Of a stretch of DNA of 64,000 nt, positions 46,641-54,964 are shown one piece after another. Positions within the stretch are counted from its first letter, which is position 1. Each line of letters opens with the position of its first letter. Origin of the DNA: Maritimibacter alkaliphilus HTCC2654. Its GTDB lineage: Bacteria; Pseudomonadota; Alphaproteobacteria; Rhodobacterales; Rhodobacteraceae. A program made the position numbers and the translations under genes. The notes beneath the pieces are model-generated. The model did not search any database. It worked only from the letters and a program-made list of their open reading frames with translations, and had not been told where the DNA came from. The stretch spans positions 3,707,906 through 3,771,905 of the forward strand of contig NZ_CH902578.1 in the NCBI RefSeq assembly GCF_000152805.1, in the 5' to 3' direction.

Positions 46641-47294
46641 ATGGCAGCGGCGGCACGCAAGCAAAAGGTGACACGCCAGAACGGCGATCAGACCCGCGAA
46701 AAAATCCTCGATGCGGCCGAGGCATCGTTCGGGGAACAGGGTTTCGCGGCCGTTTCCTTGCGCGAGATCACGACGCGGGCCGAGGTGACGCTGGCGCTCG
46801 CCTCTTACCACTTCGGGACCAAGGACAACCTGTTCGAAGAGGTGGTCGCGCGTCGCGCAACGATCTTGTGCGCCGAGCGTCAGGCGCGGCTCGACGCGTT
46901 GCAGAACCCCGACGTGCGTGAGATTCTGGGCGCTTTCTTCGGTCCGCTCTTCGATATGGCCAAATCCGGCGACCCGGGGTGGCCCGCTTATTTCCGCGTG
47001 CTCGCCCGTCTGGGCGAGGGCGACGAATGGATGCATCTTCTGAGCCGATATTTCGACGAAACCGCGCAGGCCTTCGTCGCCGCGCTTCAGAAGGCGATGC
47101 CCGGCGTCGATCCGGATGGGCTCAACCGCGGCTTCGTGATGGCCCTGCACGCCATGCTCGCCACCGTGTCGCAACATGCGCGTGTGACGACCCTGACCGG
47201 GGGCAAAGTGTCGGCCCACAACCTCGAGGCCGCGCAGGAGGCGCTGTTGACCTTCGCCACCGCAGGTATCGAAAGCTTCGATAGCAGGCGCTGA
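46641..47294 (+). CDS. TetR-family transcriptional regulator
   Basis: 217 residues. The HTH region is ILDAAEASFGEQGFAAVSLREITTRA-type, followed by ALASYHFGTKDNLF, and a large helical ligand domain follows. It is divergent from the ABC transporter-sulfatase block and is the best candidate for binding the TTGGTCGATCGACCAA-like sites in this and three other promoter regions. It ends one base before a convergent HxlR gene. Confidence 0.92.
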   Translation: MAAAARKQKVTRQNGDQTREKILDAAEASFGEQGFAAVSLREITTRAEVTLALASYHFGTKDNLFEEVVARRATILCAERQARLDALQNPDVREILGAFFGPLFDMAKSGDPGWPAYFRVLARLGEGDEWMHLLSRYFDETAQAFVAALQKAMPGVDPDGLNRGFVMALHAMLATVSQHARVTTLTGGKVSAHNLEAAQEALLTFATAGIESFDSRR

Positions 47295-47295
47295 C

Positions 47296-47766
47296 TTATT
47301 CCCCGAAGCGGGCGCGCGCGGCCTCGACCTCGGCGCTGTTCGCTTCGATCCAGCGAATGACGCGGTCCAGTTCCCCGGCCAGCCCCCGGCCCAGATCGGT
47401 CAGCGCATAGTCCACCCGGGGCGGCACGGTGTCATGCTCGCGCCGCGCCACGAACCCGTCGCGTTCCAGCGCGCGCAGGCGCAGGGTCAGCATCCTTTGG
47501 GATATGTCCCGCTCCGCCGACAGCGCGGCGATCACCCGTTTCAGCGTCGCGTGGCGGTAGGTTCCGGTCGCCAGAACCTTCAGGATCAGCGCGGACCAGT
47601 TGTCGCCCATCCGCGCCAGAACCTCGCGCACGGGCGCGTCCTTGTCCGGCGGCACGTCGCCCATCTGCCGCGCAAGATCCGACAAGCCAGCCAGACGCGG
47701 GTCGTCGCCCGTGCGCGACGGTTCGCCAATGGTCAGAAGGGTGCGCAACTCGGTTTCGGTGGGCAT
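47296..47766 (-). CDS. HxlR-family transcriptional regulator
   Basis: 156 residues. The winged helix includes MGDNWSALILKVLATGTYRHATLKR and ISQRMLTLRLRALERDGFVARREH-type segments; YALTDLGRGL ends the domain. An N-terminal extension of about 45 residues precedes it. HxlR proteins usually sense small electrophiles or redox-active compounds. It lies 42 bases after the NTF2-like gene in the same direction, so it may belong to the same transcript. Confidence 0.9.
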   Translation of the reverse strand: MPTETELRTLLTIGEPSRTGDDPRLAGLSDLARQMGDVPPDKDAPVREVLARMGDNWSALILKVLATGTYRHATLKRVIAALSAERDISQRMLTLRLRALERDGFVARREHDTVPPRVDYALTDLGRGLAGELDRVIRWIEANSAEVEAARARFGE

Positions 47767-47808
47767 GGCCCAAAGCTATGCCAAAACCCGCCCCCGCCGT
47801 CCATCGGC

Positions 47809-48234
47809 CTAGTGCGGCAGACCCATTTCGATCTCGGTGCCGTCGAGCTTGATATTGGTGAAGCTGTTGTAGGCCACCTGGATTTTGGTGAACCGACCGT
47901 CGCGCAAGTCATACATGATGAGCCCGTGATAGACGAACATCTCGCCCTTGCGGACCGCGCCGAACAGCGTGTCCGGGTTGTCGGCGAGCGCCTCGAACTC
48001 CGTCCGCATCTCGATCGCGACATGCGCGTCGTTCCCGATGAAGCGCAGCGGGTTCAGCCGTTCGTCGAAGTCCGGCCAGATCTTGTTCTGGTAATGATCC
48101 TTCATCCCCGCGACCCCGGTGAACCGCAGCGCGCCGTTCAGCATCTCCATATCGTCCGCGATGTAATCCTCGAAGGCCGATGCGTCGCGGGCGTTGAACC
48201 GGGCGATGTAGTCGTCGAACGTCGCGCGGTTCAC
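47809..48234 (-). CDS. NTF2-like / SnoaL-fold protein
   Basis: A 141-residue cone-shaped NTF2-like fold. It opens MNRATFDDYIARFNARDASAFEDY and contains IADDMEMLNGA and the late FTNIKLDG strand. Relatives are small ketosteroid-isomerase-like enzymes or ligand-binding proteins that isomerise or cyclise polar ring compounds. It overlaps the 78-residue gene by four bases, and that gene overlaps the flavin oxidoreductase by four, so the three are one operon with a common substrate. Confidence 0.8.
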   Translation of the reverse strand: MNRATFDDYIARFNARDASAFEDYIADDMEMLNGALRFTGVAGMKDHYQNKIWPDFDERLNPLRFIGNDAHVAIEMRTEFEALADNPDTLFGAVRKGEMFVYHGLIMYDLRDGRFTKIQVAYNSFTNIKLDGTEIEMGLPH

Positions 48235-48467
48235 TTGGCGCCCTTCTTTTTCGGCGGCTTGGCGCTGCGGAACCAGATCGTCAGCAGGAACCAGATCGTG
48301 CGCGCGTTGAGCAGCTTCAGCGCCGCGCGCGCCTCCTCCGGCGACAGCTTCGCCGTCATCGGCATCGCCCCGAAAATCTTCCCCCGCACCACGAGGTAAT
48401 TGCGCTCATCCGCCTCGATCTTCGAGACGGTCATGAGTTCCTTGCCGGTGTTGTCGAGCAGTTTCAT
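48231..48467 (-). CDS. Small conserved-looking protein, unknown function
   Basis: 78 residues. It has a charged N-terminal half with IEADERNYLVVRGKIFGAMP, a single hydrophobic segment TIWFLLTIWF (about 58-67) and a very basic tail rich in Lys. Four-base overlaps with both neighbours make it a real co-translated gene. The fold and function are not recognised. The tail and hydrophobic patch suggest peripheral membrane contact or binding to the adjacent oxidoreductase. Confidence 0.7.
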   Translation of the reverse strand: MKLLDNTGKELMTVSKIEADERNYLVVRGKIFGAMPMTAKLSPEEARAALKLLNARTIWFLLTIWFRSAKPPKKKGAK

Positions 48468-50044
48468 GCGATCACCTGTTCAAAGTCGATGCCAAGGTCG
48501 TCGAACATGCGCAGCGCGGTCGCGCGCCCCGCGCCGAACACGCCGCCCCCCGGATGCTGGAACGGCCCCACAAGATACAGCCCCTCGACCCCCGGCACCG
48601 TGTATTGGCCGAGGTCCGGGTTCGGGCGGTGTCCCATCGACTGATACAGGAACGGCGCGCAGCCATGCATATCGCCACCGACGAAGGAGTTCGGGCTTGA
48701 GCGTTCCATGTCGAGCGGCGACCAGTGCGACGCCGCGATGATGTTGTCAGCCCCGAGGTTCGAGATGAACGGATCGTATTGGCGCAGCGTTTCGGCCGCG
48801 TAGTCCTCCTTGACCTCGTCCCACTTCTCCGGCCCCTTGCCGTCGATGTTGTAGGGCACCATCGTGATCGAGTGGAAAATCCCGGCACCCGCCGGCGCGC
48901 GCGACGGGTCGCCATGCGTCTCGTCCCCGCCGCCCAGAAGCCTGCGGGCCGGGATGCGTTTGCGCCGGATGTCGTCGAAGTCGTTCAGCATCGGCTCCAG
49001 CGTATTGTAGGGGAAGTATTCCAGCATGACGGCGGCGGTCACGTCCTCGCCATAGCGATACTTGGTCTGCTCGCGCAGGTCGTAGTGGCTGACGAACAGC
49101 GACTGGGTCGAGAGCGTCACGTTCTTCGCGCGGGTCTTCACGCCCTCGTCCAGACCGTCGATGAATTTCGACAGGACATGCGGGTGGATCGCGCCGATCA
49201 CCGCGTCCTTGGCCATGAAGGTCTCGCCCGTGGTCAGCCGCAGCCCCTTCGCCTCGCCGGAGTCCACGATCACCTTGTCGACCTCGGCACCCAGCCTGAT
49301 CTCGCCGCCCTGATCCTCGAGGCAGCGCACCAGCGCGTCGGTCAGCCCGCCCGAGCCGCCGACCGGCTGGCTCACCCCGTATCGGTGGATGATGCCGGGC
49401 ATGATGAAGATGCCCATGCCGGTGCCCAGTTCGTCGGGCAGTTGCAGGTTCTCGGTCACCAGCTTGATGAGGTGCAGCTTGACCCGGTCGTCCTCGAACG
49501 CGTTGTCGATGATGTCGAGCGACGAGCGGTTCATCGCGTCCAGCACCTCGCGCCCCTCGGCCTCCATGTCCATCATCGCCATGAACGGCCCCCACGGCAG
49601 CGGCGGCGCGTAGGACCCCGACATGATCATCGGCAGCATCCGCATCGCGCGCTCGGCGAACCGGCGATAAGTCACCGCGTCGTTCTTGTTGAACTCGGCG
49701 ATATTGGCGCAGGCCTGATCGAGGTCTTTGGGGGTGATGAGCACTTCGCCATCGAGAAACAGCGAGGCATAGGGGACGTCCGGGTAGCGATACTCCAGCC
49801 CGTATTTCCCGATGAGGTCCAGCTCGTCCTCGGTAATCATCGGATTGCCCTGAATCATGATGTGCACCGACGAATGCAGATCGTGCCGATAGCCCGGCGT
49901 ATTGATCTCGCGCGTGACGACCCCGCCACCCGGCCATTCCTGCCGTTCGAGGATCAGCACCTTCTTGCCCGCGCGGGCAAGGTAACAGGCGGCCACCAGA
50001 CCGTTGTGACCGGCCCCCATCACCACGACGTCATAGTTCGACAT
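48464..50044 (-). CDS. Phytoene-desaturase-like NAD(P)/FAD oxidoreductase
   Basis: 526 residues. The FAD motif VVVMGAGHNGLVAACYLARAG is followed by ILERQEWPGGGVVTRE, and the C-terminus GPFQHPGGGVFGAGRATALR is the CrtI-like flavin motif. Relatives act on carotenoids, retinoids or cyclic alcohols. ATG 50044 follows GGGAGG and excludes the upstream operator. It is divergent from a cupin gene and leads the operon with the 78-residue and NTF2-like genes. No carotenoid genes are nearby, so a role in the catabolic pathway is more likely. Confidence 0.87.
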   Translation of the reverse strand: MSNYDVVVMGAGHNGLVAACYLARAGKKVLILERQEWPGGGVVTREINTPGYRHDLHSSVHIMIQGNPMITEDELDLIGKYGLEYRYPDVPYASLFLDGEVLITPKDLDQACANIAEFNKNDAVTYRRFAERAMRMLPMIMSGSYAPPLPWGPFMAMMDMEAEGREVLDAMNRSSLDIIDNAFEDDRVKLHLIKLVTENLQLPDELGTGMGIFIMPGIIHRYGVSQPVGGSGGLTDALVRCLEDQGGEIRLGAEVDKVIVDSGEAKGLRLTTGETFMAKDAVIGAIHPHVLSKFIDGLDEGVKTRAKNVTLSTQSLFVSHYDLREQTKYRYGEDVTAAVMLEYFPYNTLEPMLNDFDDIRRKRIPARRLLGGGDETHGDPSRAPAGAGIFHSITMVPYNIDGKGPEKWDEVKEDYAAETLRQYDPFISNLGADNIIAASHWSPLDMERSSPNSFVGGDMHGCAPFLYQSMGHRPNPDLGQYTVPGVEGLYLVGPFQHPGGGVFGAGRATALRMFDDLGIDFEQVIA

Positions 50045-50127
50045 GAAGTCCTCCCAACTGAATGGCACATCCTTATCCGGCCCCCGCCGGAGCGCGAAAG
50101 AAGGCACATTTCTGTACCCACCTTGAA

Positions 50128-50167
50128 CGATCGACCAATTTACTGCAAGAATTGGTCGATCGACCAA
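50128..50167. promoter_or_regulatory. Strong operator: 13-bp inverted repeat plus 16-bp palindrome
   Basis: CGATCGACCAATT (50128-50140) and AATTGGTCGATCG (50150-50162) are perfect inverted arms with a nine-base spacer. The right arm is also part of the perfect palindrome TTGGTCGATCGACCAA (50152-50167), so the half-site GGTCGAT/ATCGACC occurs three times in 40 bases. It lies in the 137-base region between divergent oxidoreductase and cupin genes, ending 14 bases before the cupin start, and should repress both. Confidence 0.65.
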
Positions 50168-50181
50168 ATAGGGAGGCTTCG

Positions 50182-50793
50182 ATGGTCAGCCAGAACGTGC
50201 GCCGTGTGGTTACGGGCCATGACGACAGGGGCAAGGCGGTGGTCCTGTCGGACGGCGCGCCGCCCAACGTGATTCGCCCCGAACATCAGCCGGGACTGGC
50301 GTTTCACGAGCTGTGGCACACCGATGCCTCGCCTGCGCCGGTCACCGCGACCGAAGCCGAGCCGACCGACCGCTACACCGAAACCGCCCCGCCGCCGCAC
50401 GGCACGATCATCCGCATGGTCGACATCCCGCCGGAAGGGGAGGACGGGCCGGATTTCGACAAGGAAACCGCCCGCGCGCTGTTCGAAAAGGTCGGCCTGG
50501 GCGAAAACGCCGAACATACGATTCCGGGCCGCCACCCGCTCATGCACCGGACCGAATCCATCGACTACGGCATCGTCCTCGAAGGTCAGATCGTCCTGCT
50601 TCTGGACGACAGCGAAGTGGTGCTCGAACAGGGCGACATGGTCGTTCAACGCGGCACGATCCACGCCTGGACGAACCGCACCGACCGGATCACGCGGATG
50701 CTCTTCGTGCTCACCGACGGCGCCTTCGACCCAAATCTCGCGCGCAAGACTGCCGAACACGACAAGCGGATCAAGGAGTTGGCAGGTGTCTGA
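50182..50793 (+). CDS. Cupin-domain protein
   Basis: 203 residues with a C-terminal cupin barrel. IDYGIVLEGQIVLLLDD, VVLEQGDMVVQRGTIHAW and the late MLFVLTD strand match the two cupin motifs, although metal histidines are few. ATG 50182 follows GGGAGG at five bases. The following VOC gene overlaps by eight bases. It could be a ring-modifying dioxygenase, an isomerase or a binding protein; the sequence does not tell. Confidence 0.82.
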   Translation: MVSQNVRRVVTGHDDRGKAVVLSDGAPPNVIRPEHQPGLAFHELWHTDASPAPVTATEAEPTDRYTETAPPPHGTIIRMVDIPPEGEDGPDFDKETARALFEKVGLGENAEHTIPGRHPLMHRTESIDYGIVLEGQIVLLLDDSEVVLEQGDMVVQRGTIHAWTNRTDRITRMLFVLTDGAFDPNLARKTAEHDKRIKELAGV

Positions 50794-51274
50794 CGGCGCG
50801 TTCCCAGATCTCAGGTTCCACCACGTCGGCTTCTCCGTCGCGGATATCGAAACCGCCATATCCTTCTACGGCGAGGTGTTCGGCATGGAGGTCGAGGAGC
50901 GCCGCTACCTCGAACCCATCGACACGCACCTCGCCTTCCTGCGGCGCGACGATTTCCGGTTCGAGTTCTTCCAGAAGGGCGGCTCGCGGCCCGTGCCCGA
51001 GCATCGGCTGAAACCCAACACCGACCTTGGCGAGCAGGGCACCAAGCATCCCTGTTTCTCGGTCGAAGACCCGCAGATCGCGCTCGAACTGCTTCATGCC
51101 CGGCCCGATTGCGAAATCGTCGGCCTGATGCGCGAACTCGGCAAACCGATGCTGCACGAGGCCGACCCGGTCCTGACCGAGGGCGACCCGCGCCCGCGCG
51201 CGGTGGCCTTCTTCTTCCGCGACCCGAACGACCTCATCGTCGAAATCCTCCGGGCCGCGAACTTCCCGGACTGA
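50786..51274 (+). CDS. VOC / glyoxalase-family protein
   Basis: 162 residues of one vicinal-oxygen-chelate unit. LRFHHVGFSVADIETAISFYGEVFGM-type opening residues are followed by the FFFRDPNDLIVEIL end with the metal Glu. The GTG at 50786 overlaps the cupin stop and is preceded by AAGGAG (50773-50778). It probably acts with the cupin and the SDR at 51345 on one intermediate; the reaction could be epimerisation, lyase or dioxygenase chemistry. Confidence 0.82.
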   Translation: MSDGAFPDLRFHHVGFSVADIETAISFYGEVFGMEVEERRYLEPIDTHLAFLRRDDFRFEFFQKGGSRPVPEHRLKPNTDLGEQGTKHPCFSVEDPQIALELLHARPDCEIVGLMRELGKPMLHEADPVLTEGDPRPRAVAFFFRDPNDLIVEILRAANFPD

Positions 51275-51344
51275 TCTTCTCTGTTTCAAGAAACCTCGGG
51301 GTCCGGGGCAGCGCCCCGGTCCGACCCCGCCGAAAGGACCGCAC

Positions 51345-52145
51345 ATGGCCTATTCTCTCGATGGCAAAGTCACAATCGTCACCGGCGGGGCCGGGGGCAT
51401 CGGCTCCTCGGTCTGCCGGATCATGGCCGCGCACGGCGCCCGGATCGTCGTGGCCGATATCGACCTCGACCGGGCGCAGGCTCTGGCCGATGAGCTTGGC
51501 GAAGAGGCCATCGCGACCCACCTCGACCTCGCCTCCGAGGACAGCATCGGGGCGATGTTCGCCACCACGATGGATCGGTTCGGGCGCCTCGATGTGATCG
51601 ACAACAACGCGGCACTCCTCAGTGCCGAAATGGCGCAGCGCGACGGCGACATCGAACATATGGCGACCGCGGATTGGGATGCGACCTACCGCGTCAACAC
51701 GCGCGGCACGATGATCGCTTGCCGCGAGGCGCTGAAAATCATGTCGCCGCAGGGGTCCGGGTCGATCGTCAACACCGCCTCCAACCTCGCGCTTCAGGGC
51801 AACCTCATCCAAGCGGCCTATTCATCGTCCAAGGCCGCCGTGATCCAGATGACCCGTTCCATCGCCACCTCGCACGGCAAGCGCGGCATCCGCGCCAACG
51901 CGGTGCTCCCGGGTCTCACCGGCACGCCCGCCGCGCTCGCCCACCTGCCGCAGGAACTGCGCGAAACGGTCGAGGAAGAGACGCTGACACCCTATCTGGG
52001 CGGGCCCGACGACATCGCGCATCTGGTGGCGTTCCTCGCCTCGGACGAGGCGCGCTATATCACCGGGCAGGCCTTCGCGGCGGATGGCGGCACCTCGGTC
52101 CACATCCCCGGTTTCGCGCGCCTCAGCCGGTTTTTTCAGGGCTAG
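51345..52145 (+). CDS. SDR-family oxidoreductase
   Basis: 266 residues with TGGAGGIG, an NNAALL segment, catalytic Ser in NTASNLA and an intact YSSSK. The C-terminus ITGQAFAADGGTSVH is normal. It is the last gene of the cupin-VOC-SDR run, 70 bases after the VOC gene. It ends stop-to-stop against the convergent gene that begins at 52146. It likely oxidises or reduces a hydroxyl/keto intermediate of the same pathway. Confidence 0.9.
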   Translation: MAYSLDGKVTIVTGGAGGIGSSVCRIMAAHGARIVVADIDLDRAQALADELGEEAIATHLDLASEDSIGAMFATTMDRFGRLDVIDNNAALLSAEMAQRDGDIEHMATADWDATYRVNTRGTMIACREALKIMSPQGSGSIVNTASNLALQGNLIQAAYSSSKAAVIQMTRSIATSHGKRGIRANAVLPGLTGTPAALAHLPQELRETVEEETLTPYLGGPDDIAHLVAFLASDEARYITGQAFAADGGTSVHIPGFARLSRFFQG

Positions 52146-52583
52146 TCAGCCCGCGAAATCCACCACGGCCACATAGCTGCCATTGAAGGCGCGGTAGAAC
52201 ACGACCGTCCCGACGGGCGAGGAATTGACCAGCGCGTTGCGGGCGGCGGCCGGGTTCAGGTGGCAGTAGCTCGTCACCGTCGCCCGTGACAGAAGCGAGC
52301 GGCGTTCGACCGTGGTGAAGAACCCGTCATAGCTGTCGCTGACCGTCGATTTTCCGAACTTGTGGACATTCGCCCGGTCCTGCTGAAGCACCTGACCCGC
52401 CGTGGTCAGCCGATTGCCGGACGAGTTGAAGTGATCGAAATTCGACCATTCCGCCGAATAGGTGACGATGACCTGACCGGGGATCGAACTGATTCCGTCA
52501 TTGCCGTAAGGAATGCAGGACTGGGCCCGGACGGGCGCTGCGGTCAAGACGAGCGCGGCGGCGAGCGTGGCGATTTTGCGCAT
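52146..52583 (-). CDS. Small secreted protein, unknown function
   Basis: 145 residues. A clean signal peptide MRKIATLAAALVLTAAPVRA is followed by a Gly/Ser/Asn-rich domain with two Cys (about residues 23 and 117) that could form a disulfide. GGAGATCACC before ATG 52583 supports the start. I recognise no family. A much longer open frame continues upstream of this ATG on the same strand but is codon-bias shadow of the selD fusion gene. Confidence 0.7.
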   Translation of the reverse strand: MRKIATLAAALVLTAAPVRAQSCIPYGNDGISSIPGQVIVTYSAEWSNFDHFNSSGNRLTTAGQVLQQDRANVHKFGKSTVSDSYDGFFTTVERRSLLSRATVTSYCHLNPAAARNALVNSSPVGTVVFYRAFNGSYVAVVDFAG

Positions 52584-52730
52584 GGTGATCTCCTTTGTGC
52601 GCCGATGATAACATGGCGCGCCGCCTCGCGTCCTGACCCCGATCAAATCCGCGCTCTTCCCCCGTCTCGGTCGTCGCGCCGCATGGGCAAGGGCCGCACC
52701 CTGCGCTAAACGGGGACGGAAGGAGAGCCC

Positions 52731-54917
52731 ATGCAGCCCCAGATCCCTCTGACCCGAGACCTCGTCCTCATCGGTGGCGGCCACGCCCATGCGCTCGCCG
52801 CCCGGATGTGGGGGATGAAGCCGGTGCCGGGGGTGCGCCTGACGCTCATCAACCCCGGCCCGACCGCGCCTTACTCCGGAATGCTGCCGGGCCATATCGC
52901 GGGGCATTACACCCGCGACGATCTGGACATCGACCTCGTGAAACTCGCGCGGTTCGCGGGCGCGCGGCTGATCCTCGGCGCGGCGGAGCATATCGACCCC
53001 GTCGGCAAGAACATCCGCCTGAGCAGCGGGCGCAGGGTGGCCTATGACGTGGCCTCGATCGACGTGGGCATCCATGCGGAGATGCCGGGGATCGAGGGGT
53101 TCGCGGATCACGGGCTGGGGGCCAAGCCGCTGGATCGCTACGCCTCGGGCTGGGCCGACTTCGTGGAGCGCGCCAAAGCGGGCGAGGTCGCACCGCAGGT
53201 GGCCGTGATCGGCGGCGGCGTGGCGGGGTGCGAACTCGCCATGGCGATGTCGCACCGCCTGCGCGCCGCCGGTCTCACGCCTTCCGTTACACTGATCGAG
53301 GCCGGCCCGGACCTGAGCGGGTTCACCCCCAAGGCGCTGGGCCATGTCCGCCGTGGGCTGGCGCAGAACGGCGTCACGGTTCTGACCGGTGCAGCGGTCG
53401 AGGGCGTCACCGACACGGCGGTCCGCCTGTCCGAGAGGCGCAGGGTGCCCGCCGCCCTGACCGTCGGGGCGGCGGGGGCCTTTGCCCACGGCTGGCTGTC
53501 GTCCAGCCCCCTGCCGCTCACCGAAGACGGCTTCCTGCGCACCCGCCCGACATTGCAGGTCGAGGGCCATGACGATCTGTTCGCCGTGGGCGACTGCGCC
53601 CACCTGATCGAAACGCCGCGCCCCAAGGCCGGGGTCTATGCGGTGCGCGCCGCGCCGGTGCTGGCGGCGAACCTCCGGGCCACCGTGGCGGGCGGCGCCC
53701 TGCGATCCTTCCGGCCGCAGTCCGACTTTCTCAAACTCGTCTCGCTGGGCGGCAAGTCCGCCCTCGCGACCAAATGGTCCGCCGCCGTATCCGGCCCGCT
53801 CCTTTGGCGCTGGAAGAACCGGATCGACCAGAAATTCATGGATCGGTTCCGCCATCTGCCCAAGATGCCCGCAGAGCCGCTCCCCGATCAGGTCGCCCAA
53901 GGCGTGCGGCAGGAGCTTGGGTCCGAGGCGCAGATGCTGTGTGCCGGATGCGGGTCCAAGGTCGGGCCGGGGGTGCTCTCGGCCGCGCTCGACCGCCTCG
54001 GGTCCGGCGCGCGGCGCGACGATGTGCTGACCGGCCCCGGCGACGATGCGGCGGTGCTCGCCATCGGCGGCGCGCGGCAGGTGCTGACCACCGATCACCT
54101 GCGCGCCTTCACCGAAGACCCCGCGCTCTTTTCCCGTATCGCGGCCATTCACGCGCTGGGCGACATCTGGGCGATGGGCGCCGAGCCGCAGGCCGCGCTC
54201 GTCTCGCTCACCGTCCCGCGCCAGTCCGAGGCGCTTCAGGCCCGCGTGATCGAGGATATGATGGGCGCGGCGCAGGAGGTGTTCACGCAGGCCGGGGCCG
54301 AAATCGTGGGGGGCCACAGCACAATGGGGGCCGAGACGGTGCTGGGCTTCACGCTCACCGGCCTTCTCGACCGCGACCCGATCACCGTCGCGGGTGCGCG
54401 CCCCGGCGACGCGCTGATCCTGACCCGGCCCATCGGCACCGGCACGATCCTCGCGGGCGAAATGCAGGGCGTGGCCGAGGGCCGCGACGTGGCCGCCATG
54501 CTGAACCGCATGGCCCGGGCGCAGGGCGACACGGCCCGCGCGCTTGCTCCGGCCCATGCCATGACCGACGTGACGGGCTTCGGCCTTGCCGGTCACCTCG
54601 CGGCGATCTGCCGGGCTTCGGACGTTGGGGCCGAGATCGACCTTGCCGCCGTGCCCACCTATCCCGGTGCCCGCGCGCTGGCGGCACGGGGCGTCCGCTC
54701 GACGATCCACGCCGCCAACATGGCCGCCGCCCCGGTTGCGGGGTTCGGGGATGGCGACCTCATGGCGCTTCTTCACGACCCCCAGACCGCAGGGGGCTTC
54801 CTTGCCGCCGTCGCGCCCGAAGACGTGGACGATTGCCTGGCCCGGATCGACGCGACCGGGGAAACCGGCGTCGTCATCGGGCGGATCGTCGAAGGGCAGG
54901 GCATGCGTCTGGCCTGA
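52731..54917 (+). CDS. selD: Ndh-like FAD oxidoreductase fused to selenophosphate synthetase
   Basis: 728 residues. Residues 1 to about 370 are a pyridine-nucleotide flavoprotein: LVLIGGGHAHALAARMW, a second nucleotide motif VAVIGGGVAGCELAMAM, and DDLFAVGDCAHL. Residues from about 395 are SelD: CAGCGSKVGPGVL with catalytic Cys407 and Lys410, GDDAAVLAI, DIWAMGAEPQAAL and VGGHSTMGAE. SelD makes selenophosphate from selenide and ATP. The second Cys of the E. coli GCGCK motif is Ser here. Such fusions are known in several bacteria and the flavoprotein may supply reduced selenium. No selA, selB or selU gene lies in the window. Confidence 0.93.
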   Translation: MQPQIPLTRDLVLIGGGHAHALAARMWGMKPVPGVRLTLINPGPTAPYSGMLPGHIAGHYTRDDLDIDLVKLARFAGARLILGAAEHIDPVGKNIRLSSGRRVAYDVASIDVGIHAEMPGIEGFADHGLGAKPLDRYASGWADFVERAKAGEVAPQVAVIGGGVAGCELAMAMSHRLRAAGLTPSVTLIEAGPDLSGFTPKALGHVRRGLAQNGVTVLTGAAVEGVTDTAVRLSERRRVPAALTVGAAGAFAHGWLSSSPLPLTEDGFLRTRPTLQVEGHDDLFAVGDCAHLIETPRPKAGVYAVRAAPVLAANLRATVAGGALRSFRPQSDFLKLVSLGGKSALATKWSAAVSGPLLWRWKNRIDQKFMDRFRHLPKMPAEPLPDQVAQGVRQELGSEAQMLCAGCGSKVGPGVLSAALDRLGSGARRDDVLTGPGDDAAVLAIGGARQVLTTDHLRAFTEDPALFSRIAAIHALGDIWAMGAEPQAALVSLTVPRQSEALQARVIEDMMGAAQEVFTQAGAEIVGGHSTMGAETVLGFTLTGLLDRDPITVAGARPGDALILTRPIGTGTILAGEMQGVAEGRDVAAMLNRMARAQGDTARALAPAHAMTDVTGFGLAGHLAAICRASDVGAEIDLAAVPTYPGARALAARGVRSTIHAANMAAAPVAGFGDGDLMALLHDPQTAGGFLAAVAPEDVDDCLARIDATGETGVVIGRIVEGQGMRLA

Positions 54918-54964
54918 CGCCGCTCACACGGAGTTGAGGCGACGCGCCCGTGATCCGTGTCAGG

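Noticed and set aside
52584-54776. Minus-strand upstream extension of the small secreted protein gene
   Set aside because: It is antisense to the Ndh-SelD gene. The true gene begins at 52583 with a signal peptide and a ribosome-binding site.
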